Shown: positions 25,909 through 34,734, counted from the first letter of the stretch. The stretch: 64,000 bases of DNA from CAYFUT01 sp964346395 (GCA_964346395.1 CAYFUT010000002.1:1-64000); one strand, 5' to 3'. The notes: a model not told the origin generated them from the letters alone. Made by a program: numbers and translations.

Positions 25909-27701
25909 ATGGGGGGAATAAAAACAAAAGACTTGGCAGTTCCTAGGGAAAAATTTGACCAGTGGCAGAATATAGTTGACATTTTAGCTGAAGTTATGGA
26001 GGTAAATAATGCGGCGATAACTAAAGTAGAGCCGCCTGAATTAGAGATGCTGTTAGTTAGCCAAAATGAGGAGGCGGCTATTGAAGCTGGAGAGAGGATG
26101 AAGTTGGCCGGGTTGTTTTGTGAGGAAGTTATTGCTACGGATGAGAAGTTAATGGTGGCTAATGCTTTACAGGACAAAAGATGGCAGAATAAACCCGGTC
26201 TGGAAACAGGACTAATTTCGTATTTAGGTTTTTCTTTAAAGTGGCCGGATGGAGATTTTTTTGGTACTATCTGCGTTCATGATACAGAGGAGATGAATTA
26301 CAGCGAAAAATGGATAAAGTTAATGTCACAGTTCCAAACCTTGATTGAATCTCAGCTGGAGATAATATATAAAAACCAGCAGCTGTCTAATTCTCTAGAC
26401 CAGGGTTTTCAACTGCAGCAGAGGCTGCTTCCCAGTAAACTGCCGGNNNNNNNNNNNNNNNNNNNNNNNNNNNNNNNNNNNNNNNNNNNNNNNNNNNNNN
26501 NNNNNNNNNNNNNNNNNNNNNNNNNNNNNNNNNNNNNNNNNNNNNNTCTCTAGACCAGGGTTTTCAACTGCAGCAGAGGCTGCTTCCCAGTAAACTGCCG
26601 GAAATTGAACGGATTTCTTTAGCTAGTTACTACCAGCCGGCTCTTAAATTGGGGGGCGACTTTTATAACTTTATTGAACTGGATAATCTGCTGGTAGTGT
26701 ATATAGCAGATGTGGCCGGCCACGGTCTGGATGGAGCGCTGATAAATGTATTTTTACGGGAAACAATTAATAATTTTTTACTAGCAGGGTCCCAGGATGA
26801 GAGTTCGTTATCCCCAAAAAAGTTGATTCAATTTATTGTACGGAGGTATAAGGAAGAAGATTTCCCCAAAGATCAGTTGATTAGTTTACTTGTAGGAGTG
26901 CTAGATTTAGAACAGATGGAGTTTACATTCAGTAATGCCGGGATTCAGATACCGCCGTTGGTTATCAATAGAGCAGGTGAAATTTCTACTCTTGTGTGTA
27001 AAGGAGTGCCTATTTCTACAGTAATTGATACCGAAATATATTCTGCTTTAGAAGAAAAAGAAATTAGTTTTACGGCTGGCGAAACAGTGTTGTTAACAAC
27101 AGATGGGTTAATTGAAGAACGGGTAGCCGGCAGTATCTACGGGATAGAACGAGTGAAAGATACATTAAGAGATAACTATTGTTTTCCGCCGGCAGTAATT
27201 AATTATCGGATTAGAGAAGATTTTGAAGAATTTGCTGATAGCAAAACAGGACAAGACGATCTAACTTATCTTACACTGAGGAATACGCTGCCGGTAATTG
27301 CCGAATATGAGGCAGCAATTGATAGTAGCCCCGAAGAAATTTGGGAGCTGAAGCAGGGAGTAGTAGATTTTCTGCAGCCTTATTGTTCCCATCAGATTAA
27401 ATTGTGGCTGGGGCTACAGGAGATAATCTGCAATGCAGTGGAACATGGTAATCAGTTGGCACCAGATAAGAAAGCATCTATTAAAATTCAGATTACCGAA
27501 GATTATATTAAATTTGCTGTTGCCGATGAAGGGGCTGGTTTTGATTGGCGGGCTAAATTAGAACAGGACTGCTGCCTGCTGTCAGCGGCAGAGCGGGGGC
27601 GAGGGATAGATATTGCCTGCCAGGCTTATGACCAGGTGTGGTATAATGAGGCAGGAAATAAAGCCTTCTTACTAAAGTTAAGGCCAACTACTGATTGTTA
27701 A
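25909..27701 (+). CDS. GAF - SpoIIE phosphatase - HATPase regulator (interrupted by a false gap)
   Basis: This is a predicted partner-switching regulator. It has an N-terminal GAF-like sensor (about 25-145) and a linker coiled coil ending QLQQRLLPSKLP. The SpoIIE/PP2C serine phosphatase core follows (GGDFYNF, DVAGHGLDGALI, FSNAGIQIPPLV, LLTTDGLIEER), then a C-terminal RsbW-type histidine-kinase-like ATPase (N box IICNAVEHGN, G1 box VADEGAGFD). A 100-N gap at 26447-26546 splits the frame. The 55 bases on each side are identical; removing one copy plus the N run (155 bases) restores a single frame of about 545 residues. It has the same phosphatase plus kinase plan as the gene at 56045. Confidence 0.88.
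26447..26546. other. 100-N scaffold gap, artefactual
   Basis: The 55 bases before the gap (26392-26446) equal the 55 bases after it (26547-26601). This is the signature of two contigs that overlap by one k-mer but were scaffolded with a fixed spacer. No sequence seems to be missing. Confidence 0.9.
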
Positions 27702-27720
27702 TCAGTAGTTGGTTAATTTT
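27684..27720. terminator. Bidirectional terminator overlapping the stop codon
   Basis: CCAACTACTGATT / AATCAGTAGTTGG is a perfect 13-bp stem with a three-base loop. The stop codon of the phosphatase gene lies within it. It is followed by TTAATTTTTT and also serves the convergent HAD gene. Confidence 0.85.
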
Positions 27721-28326
27721 TTATAAAATATTAAGTTTAGCTAGTTCTTGTTTTAAGTAGTCAATATTTTTAGCAAAGTGGATTGTTTTGATTCCGAATT
27801 CCTCTGCTCCGGCCAGGTTTTCTTTCTTATCATCAATAAATACTGTTTTCTCAGGTGTTAGTTCAAACTCAGCTAATAGATGTTTATAAATTTCTGTTTC
27901 CGGTTTTATGTAATTTATCTGTGCTGAAATGACTAATCCATCGAAATGGTCAAAAAAATCATATTTAGCTGCTACTTCCTGATAGGCTTGCTGATGAAAG
28001 TTAGATAAAACATATAAATTGTACTCTGTTTCTGCTAAAGAATTGAGTAGAGAAATAGTTTCTTGCTTGGGTTGTAGTAGTTTATCGAGAGAAGCTAGAA
28101 TTTCTTTTATTTCCGGCTTTAATTCAGGATGTTTAGCTCCTAATTTTTCTACTGCTTCTTGTCTGGTCAGTGTTCCGCGGTCTAACCCCTCCCATTCCGG
28201 ACTAGAAAATAGCTTGCGGTATAATTCTTCGATTAGTTCGCTGTCAGAATAATTTTGCTGCAAGTATTCTTCCGGTTTAAAATCTAATAGGACATTTCCC
28301 AGGTCAAAAACTATGTTTTTTATCAT
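27721..28326 (-). CDS. HAD-superfamily hydrolase (YihX/epoxide-hydrolase-N-like)
   Basis: The 201-residue protein starts with FDLGNVLLDFKP, the motif I variant of the YihX-type HAD-IA phosphatases (nucleophile Asp; the usual second Asp is replaced). Motif II is YVLSNFHQQ and motif IV is VFIDDKKENL. An alpha-helical cap follows motif I. Relatives dephosphorylate sugar phosphates or FMN; the substrate here is not known. The gene is alone on this strand and ends at the shared terminator. Confidence 0.88.
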   Translation of the reverse strand: MIKNIVFDLGNVLLDFKPEEYLQQNYSDSELIEELYRKLFSSPEWEGLDRGTLTRQEAVEKLGAKHPELKPEIKEILASLDKLLQPKQETISLLNSLAETEYNLYVLSNFHQQAYQEVAAKYDFFDHFDGLVISAQINYIKPETEIYKHLLAEFELTPEKTVFIDDKKENLAGAEEFGIKTIHFAKNIDYLKQELAKLNIL

Positions 28327-28603
28327 TATTGAGCACCTTCTTTCTAAATTTTTTATTTTAATTTGTAACCAATATTTGTTAACTGCAAGAGTTAACCTTA
28401 CTAATACTTAGTTTATCAAATATTTGGTTTTTCGTAAATGACAGTAATTAGATAATATTTTAATTTATTCAACAGAGCAAGTTCACAGTTACAGGCAAGG
28501 GATTTCACTTTGATTATAGAAATAATAAGTTGACTAATGTAGTATTTTGCGTTTAACTGGGATTTAAAAATTAGTTAATTAAACTTTAATTATGGTGGTC
28601 GGA
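28327..28603. other. AT-rich intergenic stretch
   Basis: No coding frame, repeat or clear promoter pair was seen here. It holds upstream DNA of the HAD gene and the tail of the DUF1284 unit. Confidence 0.4.
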
Positions 28604-28638
28604 AAAAGAGCCAGGGTAATTAATCCTCTGGCTCTTTT
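28604..28638. terminator. Terminator of the bioY-DUF1284 unit
   Basis: AAAAGAGCCAG / CTGGCTCTTTT forms an 11-bp stem that includes the stop codon region of the minus-strand gene. T-runs are present on both strands. Confidence 0.8.
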
Positions 28639-29179
28639 AAAGCAGCTAACCCCTGTTGGCAGTAACCATATTGATTCCATTCACAGTTTCGGCATAATTG
28701 CNNNNNNNNNNNNNNNNNNNNNNNNNNNNNNNNNNNNNNNNNNNNNNNNNNNNNNNNNNNNNNNNNNNNNNNNNNNNNNNNNNNNNNNNNNNNNNNNNNN
28801 NTAACCCCTGTTGGCAGTAACCATATTGATTCCATTCACAGTTTCGGCATAATTGCTGTCTCTTACTTTCAGTAAACTGATTGCGAATTTTTTGGTTGAT
28901 TTCTTGTAAGGTATAGACTCTATCTTCAGTTAAACCCAGATTATCTAATATAAATTGATCTCGGGCTGGAATTTCTTTTTCTTCCTGGCTGCAGATATTA
29001 TCTTCCCGGTGGGGGCAGGCAGCACAGAGGATATCTACAGAAGTAGTGACCTTAATATTCAAGTTAGGATTTAAATCTAAGATAGTTAAAACTTCCTTCA
29101 TCGTCTGGGTAAATTTATCGTCATATCCCAGTCCTTGAAAACCGAGTCGGCAGATGAGATGGTGGCCTCTTAACTTCAT
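28620..29179 (-). CDS. DUF1284 cysteine-rich protein (interrupted by a false gap)
   Basis: The protein begins MKLRGHHLICRLGFQGLGYD, the conserved start of DUF1284. It has Cys-rich motifs CAACPHREDNIC and CRNCEWNQYGYC, which may bind metal or an Fe-S cluster. A 100-N run at 28702-28801 splits the frame. The 55 bases on both sides are identical, and removing 155 bases gives one frame of about 134 residues ending GLAALKEPED. The start overlaps the bioY stop by four bases (ATGA), so the two are translated together. The function of the family is unknown. Confidence 0.85.
28702..28801. other. 100-N scaffold gap, artefactual
   Basis: The 55 bases at 28647-28701 equal those at 28802-28856. As with the gap at 26447, this is an unmerged overlap, and collapsing it restores the DUF1284 frame. 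Confidence 0.9.
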
Positions 29180-29760
29180 TGAATTGTAGCTGTTCCGTCC
29201 TGCGGTAGTAGTTGAGCCGCTACTAATCTTTTACGGACATAATAAGCTAGCCCGGATCCGACAGCTAGTTTAATTAGATCAGGCACTATAAAGGGCACTA
29301 CTCCCTGGATTACAGCCTGTTTTAAAGTTAACTTAGCTACTACCATCAACTGTAAAGCGCCGAGAATATAAATGATGATTACTCCGGTGGTCATTGCCAA
29401 TAGAATAGTGAAATACTGGGTAGTAAGGCTAGTATTTTTCTTGCTTCCCTTTTCTACTAGCCAGCCGATTACATAAGCTGCAATTATAAAGCCGATAATG
29501 TATCCACCGGTCGGCCCTACAATTGCATTTAAGCCGCCAGTACCGCCAGCAAATACCGGCAGGCCGATAGCTCCTAATAAAACATATGTAACTTGGGAGA
29601 AAAACCCGAGTTTTTTGCCTAAAATTGCTCCCGAAAGAGCAACTGCTAATACCTGTAGGGTAATAGGGGTCGGACTAATAGGTATCGGGATTTTAATTAG
29701 AGATAAAATACAGGTTAAGGCAGCAAATAAAGCTGCTAAGATAATTTCTTTTGTTTTCAT
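29176..29760 (-). CDS. bioY: Biotin ECF transporter S component BioY
   Basis: BioY captures biotin in the membrane and works with ECF energising units, which are not in this window. The 194-residue protein has about six membrane helices. The family motifs are TLQVLAVALSGAILGKKLG, YVLLGAIGLPVFAGGTGGL and GPTGGYIIGFIIAAYVIGWL. A sigma-A promoter and a BirA-type operator lie upstream, so control by biotin is likely. It overlaps DUF1284 downstream. Confidence 0.93.
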   Translation of the reverse strand: MKTKEIILAALFAALTCILSLIKIPIPISPTPITLQVLAVALSGAILGKKLGFFSQVTYVLLGAIGLPVFAGGTGGLNAIVGPTGGYIIGFIIAAYVIGWLVEKGSKKNTSLTTQYFTILLAMTTGVIIIYILGALQLMVVAKLTLKQAVIQGVVPFIVPDLIKLAVGSGLAYYVRKRLVAAQLLPQDGTATIQ

Positions 29761-29801
29761 GATTAGCTGTCTCCTCCTTTGTAAATTAAGTTGTTATCTG
29801 T

Positions 29802-29830
29802 ATTGTATAATTTTATTTTCTGATTGTCAA
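29802..29830 (-). promoter_or_regulatory. bioY promoter
   Basis: On the minus strand TTGACA (29830-29825) and TACAAT (29807-29802) are separated by exactly 17 bases. This is a near-consensus sigma-A promoter about 40 bases before the bioY start. Confidence 0.75.
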
Positions 29831-29853
29831 CCTTAATTATAAGATGTTAACAA
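29824..29853. promoter_or_regulatory. BirA-type biotin operator
   Basis: TTGTCAAC, 14 bases, then GTTAACAA form a dyad very close to the Firmicute BirA operator (TTGTTAAC spacer GTTAACAA). It overlaps the -35 box of the bioY promoter. Confidence 0.7.
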
Positions 29854-29980
29854 TAAAAATATTAATCTTAACTTTTTATATTAAAAAGGAACTTTTCTAT
29901 TGTTCTAGAAATGAAATTGTAGATTGTAAATGTCTGGTCTATTTCTTAAAAAGGAAAGAAGATAGGGGAGATGAAGAAAA

Positions 29981-30082
29981 ATGTTGACTATTAAATGTGT
30001 GCGTTGTAAGGAAAAGATTTTAAAATATAAAAATAAGCTAGTCTGGTATATCGTGAGGAGGTTCAACTATGAAAAAATATGA
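29981..30082 (+). CDS. Mini zinc-ribbon-like ORF, possibly truncated
   Basis: This 33-residue frame starts MLTIKCVRCKEKILKYKN and contains one CxxC pair, as in short Com-like or zinc-ribbon proteins of Firmicutes. Those normally have more residues after the KY motif. GGGGAG lies ten bases before the ATG. The end overlaps the patatin gene by 14 bases in another frame. It may be real or a decayed remnant. Confidence 0.35.
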   Translation: MLTIKCVRCKEKILKYKNKLVWYIVRRFNYEKI

Positions 30083-30821
30083 CATTGGTCTTGTTTTGGG
30101 CGGGGGAGGTGCCCGGGGCTTTGCTCATTTAGGAGTTTTACAGGCGTTAGCAGAAAAAGGAATTGCTCCGGATATTATTTCGGGAGTGAGTGCTGGTGCT
30201 ATTGCGGGGGCCTTTTTGGCGGCCGGGAAACAGCCGGAAGAAATAATGGAAGTGATGCAGGCCAATAGATTTACCGATTATGCGCGGGCCAACTTACCGC
30301 GGAATGGACTGCTGAGTCTGGCTAACTTAAAAGGAAATTTAGAAGGTCATCTAACAGCAGATACCTTTTCTGACTTAAAGTTACCTTTTTATGCTGCTGT
30401 TTCTGATTTATATACGGGGGAGATTCATTATTTGCAAGAGGGGCCTTTGATTCCTATTGTTCAGGCTTCAGCTTCTATTCCTGTGCTTTTTTCTCCGGTA
30501 GAAATTGATGATTGTCTTTATGTAGACGGCGGTCTATTAGATAATTTGCCGGTTAAGCCCTTATTGGATAAGTGTGAAAAAATCATAGTAATTAATGTAA
30601 TGCCGATAGAAAGAAGTAAAGAGTTAGATAATTTAGTAGAAGTAGCAGCCCGGACATTCCAGTTAAGCGTTAGCGGGAATAATCGGCGGGTAAAAAAACA
30701 GGCTGATTTATTCATTGAACCCGATGGTTTAGAGGATTTTCATATTTTAGAAACTAGTAAGGCCGAAAGAATATTTGAAATCGGCTATAATTACTGTCGA
30801 GAACTAAAAATCAACCTATAA
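30069..30821 (+). CDS. Patatin-like phospholipase
   Basis: The 250-residue protein has the patatin fold elements in order: oxyanion hole GGGGARGFAHLGVL (about 10-23), nucleophile elbow GVSAGAIAG (about 40-48, catalytic Ser) and the DGG motif with the catalytic Asp (YVDGGLLDNLP, about 150-160). It resembles the RssA/YchK group of bacterial patatins. It is predicted to hydrolyse phospholipid or neutral lipid acyl groups. GAGGAGG precedes the ATG. The cupin gene follows 13 bases later. Confidence 0.92.
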   Translation: MKKYDIGLVLGGGGARGFAHLGVLQALAEKGIAPDIISGVSAGAIAGAFLAAGKQPEEIMEVMQANRFTDYARANLPRNGLLSLANLKGNLEGHLTADTFSDLKLPFYAAVSDLYTGEIHYLQEGPLIPIVQASASIPVLFSPVEIDDCLYVDGGLLDNLPVKPLLDKCEKIIVINVMPIERSKELDNLVEVAARTFQLSVSGNNRRVKKQADLFIEPDGLEDFHILETSKAERIFEIGYNYCRELKINL

Positions 30822-30834
30822 AAGGAGTTGAAAA

Positions 30835-31473
30835 GTGATGGACAAGAGTCAACAACAGGATTGGCATTCGATTGCCCAAGAATATCTTGCTTTGTATCAA
30901 TCTATCCCGGCAGCTGCAAGTGACAGGATAGCAAACCACCAACAGAAAGTAACTAATAGAATTAACAGAGCAGGTAAGAAACTAAATTTATATTTTGCTA
31001 ATTCACCGCAGGAAAAACCAGTTTGTAAGTATTTGCCGCAAGTTCTTAAAGCAGAAGAAAACTATTCTTCTAAGTCACTGTTAGACTTGATAAGCAGAGT
31101 AAAAGATACTTTAACTTGGGAATATGGATATGATGAGTTGCCGGCTGACTTGAAAGCAAACTATGCTTATGCTGAATTGTTAGGGCCGCAGGGGCCGATT
31201 GTCGGCCAGGGATTAATATTAGGTTTAGTTTTATTAGCTCCTGATTGTATTTATCCTGAGCACAGTCATGATGAAATTACCGAGTCCTATATAGTTTTAA
31301 AGGGAACTGTTGCTCTTAATGATAGAGGAGTATTTACTGCGGGAAGTTTGATTTATAATTCTCCCGGCCAAAAACATGAATTATCAACTGGGGAGCAGCC
31401 TTGTCTACTGGCTTATGCTTGGACAGCAGAAGGAGGAGTATTGAAGTCTAATTCTATGACGTGGGACAGCTGA
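30835..31473 (+). CDS. DMSP-lyase-like cupin protein
   Basis: The 212-residue protein has a C-terminal cupin with YAELLGPQGPIVGQGLILGL, YPEHSHDEITESYIVLKG, and the second metal motif SPGQKHEL. The likely metal/catalytic residues are His-143, His-145, Glu-150, Tyr-152 and His-181. The GP..GLxLLxPxxxYPxHSH..E.Y pattern is that of the DMSP lyase cupin family (DddQ/DddL type), which releases dimethyl sulfide and acrylate from the algal osmolyte DMSP. The N-terminal half is helical, also as in that family. GTG 30835 or ATG 30838 may be the start (AAAGGAG upstream). Substrate is unproven; other cupin lyases remain possible. Confidence 0.6.
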   Translation: MMDKSQQQDWHSIAQEYLALYQSIPAAASDRIANHQQKVTNRINRAGKKLNLYFANSPQEKPVCKYLPQVLKAEENYSSKSLLDLISRVKDTLTWEYGYDELPADLKANYAYAELLGPQGPIVGQGLILGLVLLAPDCIYPEHSHDEITESYIVLKGTVALNDRGVFTAGSLIYNSPGQKHELSTGEQPCLLAYAWTAEGGVLKSNSMTWDS

Positions 31474-31638
31474 TGGCGGCTAACTTATTTATGAGCATAA
31501 GTTCAATTTATACTAAAAAACAGACATATAACTGTAAGTTATGGATACCATAAATAGTTGTTATTTTACAATTCCGCTGGGGAGTAGTAAAATAGAATTG
31601 AGAAGGATTTCACAAGTTAACTAATTAGGAGGGATGCT

Positions 31639-32618
31639 ATGAGTTATCGCGTTGCTAATGATCGGATGAATGAAATTTTGGCTGAACTACAGCAGGATTA
31701 CCGAGTATATGCCCCGGTGCGAAATGAAGGACAGGGACGTTATTCGGATACTGATGTAATTGATTATGCAGAAATTGATTCTGTAGAAGAAATAGTTAGC
31801 GATGAAAAATCAGATTTTTCCCCGAAAGAAGTGCTGCACCCGATTACGCAAACTTTATTTTATTTCACTGAACATGAATTTAGAACTAGTCAGGTAGCTG
31901 ACAAAGACTTTTTAATTTTTGTCCGCCCCTGTGATATCAATGGTATTGAACGGTTAGATACGATCTTTTTGGAGAACGGAGAAATAGAAGATGAGTATTA
32001 TAAGCGGCTGCGGGAGAAAGTTAATTTTGTCTTAATGGAGTGTGCTGAAGGCTGGGATACTTGCTTTTGTACTTCCATGGACGCAAATAAAACTGATAAT
32101 TACAGCCTGGCTGCTAGATTTAAAGATGATGAGCTGTTATTAGAAGTTAAAGATGAAGAGTTTACTGATTTATTTGCGGACGAACCTAAAGTAGAGTTTA
32201 CTCCTGAATTTGTGACTGAGAATGAAATTGAAGTTAGTATTCCTGAGATTGAAAGTCAAGAGATACTGGAAGAAGTTTATGACCTGGAGATGTGGGAAGA
32301 ATATAATGACCGCTGCGAAAGTTGCGGCGCCTGTACTGCTTCCTGTGTTACTTGCAGTTGCTTTACAACTTCCGATGTCACTTATACCGAAAATGGAAAA
32401 GCAGGAGAGCGGCGGCGAACTTGGGCCAGCTGTCTGCATGATGACTTTACAGAAATGGCCGGCGGCCATAGTTTCCGCAATACACCAGGGGAACGGATGA
32501 GATTTAGAACTCTGCATAAGATATATGATTATAAAGAGCGGTTTGGTGACGAACATATGTGTGTAGGCTGCGGCAGATGTACTGACAGCTGTAATGAACT
32601 GATTTCTTTTTCTGCTAC
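31639..32618 (+). CDS. asrA: Anaerobic sulfite reductase subunit A (3' end in gap)
   Basis: AsrA is the ferredoxin-like electron-transfer subunit of dissimilatory-type NADH:sulfite reductase. About 326 residues are visible, nearly the full usual length. They carry two [4Fe-4S] motifs, CESCGACTASCVTCSC (about 229-244) and CVGCGRCTDSC (about 309-319). The segment FLIFVRPCDINGIERLDTIF and CFCTSM are typical of the AsrA/hydrogenase-beta-like family. GGAGGG precedes the ATG. The 3' end and stop are lost in the gap. The frame happens to stay open through 100 N into asrB, but that should not be read as a fusion. Confidence 0.92.
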
Positions 32619-32718
32619 NNNNNNNNNNNNNNNNNNNNNNNNNNNNNNNNNNNNNNNNNNNNNNNNNNNNNNNNNNNNNNNNNNNNNNNNNNNNNNNNNN
32701 NNNNNNNNNNNNNNNNNN
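32619..32718. other. 100-N scaffold gap between asrA and asrB
   Basis: Flanks do not overlap here, so some real sequence is missing. It should hold the last residues of AsrA, a stop, a ribosome site and the first residues of AsrB. Its true size is unknown. Confidence 0.8.
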
Positions 32719-33513
32719 AACTGTGGAAATGAATTAGAACCAAAGCCGTATCCAATTCTGGATATTAAACGCGAGACAGATTATGAATATACATTTCGGG
32801 TTGAGTGTGATTTAATGCCGGAACCAGGCCAATTTTTCCAACTTTCGTTACCTAAAATAGGTGAAGCGCCGTTTTCAGTGAGTGGAATTGGTGACGATTG
32901 GTTAGAGTTTACAATCCGTAATGTGGGCAAGGTAACCAGTGAGACCTTTGATTTAAAGCCGGGGGATAATTTATTTCTCCGCGGGCCGTATGGAACTTCT
33001 TTTCCGACTGAAAAGTTTGCCGATCAGGATATAGTAATTATTGCCGGCGGAACGGGAGTTTGTGCCGTAAAAAGCTTACTGCAGTACTGTCGGGAAAATT
33101 ATCAAGAGCTGAATTCAGTTCATTTTCTAACTGGGTTTAGAAATACGGAATGTATTTTATATAGTGATGATCTAGGAGATTATGAAGCAGAATTTGATAA
33201 TACTGTATATTCTCTAGATAATGAAGAAGCAGAAGGGTTTGAAACTGGTTTTGTAACCGAATATATTGACCGGGTGCCGTGGGAAGATTTTAAAGATTAT
33301 CAGATAGTAATTGTAGGCCCACCAAAAATGATGGATGTTGCTGCTAATGAATGTCTTGACCAGGGAGCAGCGGAAGATAGGATTTGGGTTTCTATGGAGC
33401 GGAAGATGTCCTGTGGAGTCGGTAAATGCGGCCACTGTAAGGTTAATGATACTTATGTTTGTTTAGATGGCCCGGTATTTAATTATACCGAAGCCAAAAA
33501 GTTAATGGATTAA
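32719..33513 (+). CDS. asrB: Anaerobic sulfite reductase subunit B (5' end in gap)
   Basis: AsrB is the FAD/NADH-binding subunit. The visible 264 residues hold the FAD domain (PGQFFQLSLPKIGEAPFSVS), the NAD-binding domain (IVIIAGGTGVCAVKSLLQYC, about residue 110), and the C-terminal [2Fe-2S] binding loop MSCGVGKCGHCKVNDTYVC. All match the dihydroorotate-dehydrogenase-electron-transfer/AsrB family. The start codon lies in the N run. It passes electrons from NADH to AsrA and AsrC. Confidence 0.92.
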   Translation, partial: NCGNELEPKPYPILDIKRETDYEYTFRVECDLMPEPGQFFQLSLPKIGEAPFSVSGIGDDWLEFTIRNVGKVTSETFDLKPGDNLFLRGPYGTSFPTEKFADQDIVIIAGGTGVCAVKSLLQYCRENYQELNSVHFLTGFRNTECILYSDDLGDYEAEFDNTVYSLDNEEAEGFETGFVTEYIDRVPWEDFKDYQIVIVGPPKMMDVAANECLDQGAAEDRIWVSMERKMSCGVGKCGHCKVNDTYVCLDGPVFNYTEAKKLMD

Positions 33514-33564
33514 ACTTTAGCTTGGTTGTTATATGCGTTAACTTAGTGTATATTTTCCCAATTT

Positions 33565-33615
33565 AAGTTTCTAAATCAGTAAAATTTGGTTTAAGTTAAC
33601 GTTTATGATTTGGTT
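33565..33615. repeat. Intergenic repeat copy B (~51 bp)
   Basis: AAAATTTGGTTTAAG, TAACG and TGATTTGGTT match copy A at 22951-23002. It lies between asrB and asrC, where 189 bases hold no gene. Confidence 0.5.
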
Positions 33616-33702
33616 GTATTCTGTTTTGAAGTTGATTGTCAACTGTTTTAACTGCAAACTGTAAATTATATATTCAAGGTAAACTACTAAGGGGGGACAG
33701 TT

Positions 33703-34725
33703 ATGAACCACGATATTAATATAGGTGAATTGACCTCAAACTGCTATCGTCAGTCGAAGGTAGACGGTGAATTTATGCTGCAGATGAGGGTACCGGGAGC
33801 AGTTATCGATGCCGAGTATTTATCTTATGCTCAGCATATTGCTGAAGAGTGGGGTAATGGCGACTTTCACATTGGTACTCGCCAGACTCTTTCGCTGCCG
33901 GGGATTAAGTATGAAGATATCGAGGAAGTTAATGAATATATTAAAGGCTATATTGAAGGTGTAGAAGTTGAACTATGTGGAGTGGATATGGATGTTGATG
34001 AGGAAGGATTTCCTAATTTGGGAGCCCGGAATATTATGGGCTGTATTGGAAATCGCCACTGTATTAAAGGAAACATAGATACTACCGAGTTGGCCCGTAA
34101 ATTAGAACGGAGAATTTATCCTAGTCCCTATCATATTAAAATAGGTGTCTCCGGCTGTCCTAATGACTGCGGTAAAGGCCACTTTAATGATTTTGGGATT
34201 ATTGGCCTCGTTAATCCCGAATATAATTATGACCGGTGCATAGGCTGTGGGCAGTGTGTAGAAGCTTGTGAAAGTCATGCAACTGATGTGTTGGAAAAAG
34301 TAGACGGCAAAATTGAAAAAGATGAGTGCTGTTGTGTCGGTTGCGGAGAATGTGTAGTTGCCTGTCCTACCGGCGCTTGGGAGCGCGATCCAACTGATTA
34401 TTACCGCGTAACTGTCGGCGGTCGAGCCGGTAAACAGTATCCGCGAATGGGAAAGATGTTCTTAGATTGGGTAACTGAAGATGTAGTCTTAGGAATTATT
34501 GATAACTGGGAAGAATTTTCCGCCGAAGTACTTAATTATAAGCCGATTTATCTCCACGGCGGACATTTAATTGATATGGCTGGCTATTATCAGTTTAAGG
34601 AGAAGATATTAGACGGTGTAGAACTGAATCCTAAGGCTGAAGTGGCCGAGCATATTTACTGGGATGAAACTGAATATCGAGCTAACATTCACGTTACTCC
34701 AGAATGTGAAGTGGACGGCGAATAG
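33703..34725 (+). CDS. asrC: Anaerobic sulfite reductase subunit C (siroheme/Fe-S catalytic)
   Basis: AsrC reduces sulfite to sulfide at a siroheme coupled to a [4Fe-4S] cluster. The 340-residue protein has the nitrite/sulfite reductase half domains, with cluster and siroheme ligands in CIGNRHCIKGNIDT and GVSGCPNDCGKGHFND (about 113-158). Two inserted ferredoxin motifs follow, CIGCGQCVEAC and CVGCGECVVACP (about 179-228). The siroheme pathway genes start 109 bases downstream, after a terminator. GGGGGG precedes the ATG. Confidence 0.94.
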   Translation: MNHDINIGELTSNCYRQSKVDGEFMLQMRVPGAVIDAEYLSYAQHIAEEWGNGDFHIGTRQTLSLPGIKYEDIEEVNEYIKGYIEGVEVELCGVDMDVDEEGFPNLGARNIMGCIGNRHCIKGNIDTTELARKLERRIYPSPYHIKIGVSGCPNDCGKGHFNDFGIIGLVNPEYNYDRCIGCGQCVEACESHATDVLEKVDGKIEKDECCCVGCGECVVACPTGAWERDPTDYYRVTVGGRAGKQYPRMGKMFLDWVTEDVVLGIIDNWEEFSAEVLNYKPIYLHGGHLIDMAGYYQFKEKILDGVELNPKAEVAEHIYWDETEYRANIHVTPECEVDGE

Positions 34726-34734
34726 ACTAAACTG

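Noticed and set aside
29776..29812. BirA half-sites TTGTTATC and TTGTCAAC as one operator
   Set aside because: They are direct, not inverted, in orientation; the proper dyad is TTGTCAAC with GTTAACAA at 29824-29853.
32170..32556. Long minus-strand frame inside asrA
   Set aside because: It is opposite a well-conserved gene, with no ribosome site and no recognisable motif; a shadow frame.
31639..33513. Genuine AsrA-AsrB fusion protein
   Set aside because: The open frame depends on an N run of arbitrary length; both gene ends at the junction are missing.
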